DNA from: SOKP01 sp048887165
GTDB taxonomy: Archaea; Asgardarchaeota; Lokiarchaeia; Sigyniarchaeales; SOKP01
Length of the DNA: 64,000 nucleotides
Direction of reading: 5' to 3'
NCBI GenBank assembly: GCA_048887165.1
Contig: JBHLJZ010000008.1
Coordinates: 1-64,000 of the forward strand
Below are positions 63,834 to 64,000 of this stretch, in pieces (position 1 is the first letter of the stretch; every line of letters begins with the position of its first letter). The notes beneath the pieces were generated by a model. That model was not told where the DNA came from. It did not search any database and was given only the letters and a program-made list of their open reading frames with translations. Made by a program: the position numbers and the translations under genes.

Positions 63834-64000
63834 CTATGAAAGATCGTGTTTTGCATTTTCAACTATTTTTTCTAAATCTTTTATAATATCAGAATCAAAT
63901 GTTTTTTCTTTAAGATCTTTTAGGATTTCTTCCTTTCTTCTTTGACATCGTGACTCCATAGTTGATGCTCCTTTCTTAATCCAATTTTCGAAACTATAAC
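63834..64000 (-). CDS. 3' end of a gene running off the right edge
   Basis: About 55 codons to a TAG at 63834-63836 are visible. They read FENWIKKGASTMESRCQRRKEEILKDL and end in a charged helix. The pattern WIKKGA...R...EIL is loosely like the C-terminus of MttB-family corrinoid methyltransferases, but this is too short to assign. It would be on the same strand as the PIG-L gene, 63 bp upstream of it. Confidence 0.4.
   Translation of the reverse strand, partial: YSFENWIKKGASTMESRCQRRKEEILKDLKEKTFDSDIIKDLEKIVENAKHDLS

Noticed and set aside
63834..64000. Firm assignment of the right-edge fragment to MttB-type methyltransferases
   Set aside because: Only about 55 codons are visible and the resemblance rests on a loose C-terminal pattern.
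1..64000. tRNA and rRNA genes
   Set aside because: I looked for T-loop-like GGTTCRANNC segments with paired arms and for conserved rRNA stretches and found none; a tRNAscan-SE run would be needed to be certain.

Overview
The window is AT-rich (roughly 30% G+C by eye) and archaeal. It carries RadA recombinase, an alpha4-type tRNA-splicing endonuclease, a MEMO1-family protein, an A/V-type ATP synthase operon and the separate PurS/PurQ/PurL arrangement. The low G+C, a Rad51-like P-loop in RadA, a UvrD-type helicase and 2-hydroxyacyl-CoA dehydratase modules would fit an Asgard (Lokiarchaeia-like) archaeon. That lineage call is inference only: no rRNA, ribosomal protein or diagnostic eukaryotic signature protein is present. 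I saw no tRNA, rRNA, CRISPR array or complete insertion sequence.

Layout. 1-12 kb: the 5' part of a GH57 glucan-branching enzyme, a degenerate phosphohexomutase, a membrane protein followed by the decayed tail of a paralogue, radA, a UvrD-like helicase, an OsmC-like protein, a YdjM-like membrane protein, a PfkB kinase, a long coiled-coil protein, a MEMO protein and endA. 12.2-23.6 kb (minus strand): a complete ATP synthase operon transcribed K-C-H-F-E-A-B-D-I, then a small zinc-ribbon membrane protein and a second, altered catalytic A subunit. 23.7-37.5 kb: a DUF47 PhoU-like protein, two VIT-like membrane paralogues, a dehydratase activase with two dehydratase subunits, a run of small proteins including a 38-residue zinc-knuckle protein, a 90-bp inverted-repeat element, a B12-binding mutase-like protein overlapping an opine dehydrogenase gene, a TTTAAATA repeat cluster before a small helix-turn-helix gene, and an orphan dehydratase subunit. 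37.5-50.7 kb: a GH13 hydrolase, the hexosamine genes glmS, a stand-alone SIS protein and a phosphoglucosamine mutase, a large helical protein, and a FAD oxidase / CCG iron-sulfur / FGGY kinase operon. 51-58.4 kb: an alpha/beta hydrolase, a MazG-type pyrophosphatase and the purine genes purC, purS, purQ, purL and purF. 58.5-64 kb: a conserved archaeal zinc-binding small protein, two HAD phosphatases, a helical-repeat protein, a GPH-type sugar symporter, a PIG-L deacetylase and the 3' end of one more gene.

Physiology. The genes fit an anaerobe that handles sugars and amino sugars, makes purines de novo, carries radical dehydratase and B12-linked chemistry typical of amino-acid or aromatic acid fermentation, and conserves energy with an A-type ATP synthase.

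Most notable. (1) A second ATP synthase A subunit whose catalytic GER motif is GEP. (2) Three unrelated reading frames (purF, the ATP synthase E subunit, an HTH protein) that need a start upstream of any ATG/GTG/TTG and each offer an ATT; in purF the catalytic cysteine lies upstream of the first ATG, so non-canonical ATT initiation is strongly implied. (3) A fused B12-binding/mutase-like protein translationally coupled to an opine dehydrogenase. (4) Three tandem copies of a paired TTTAAATA motif before the HTH gene.
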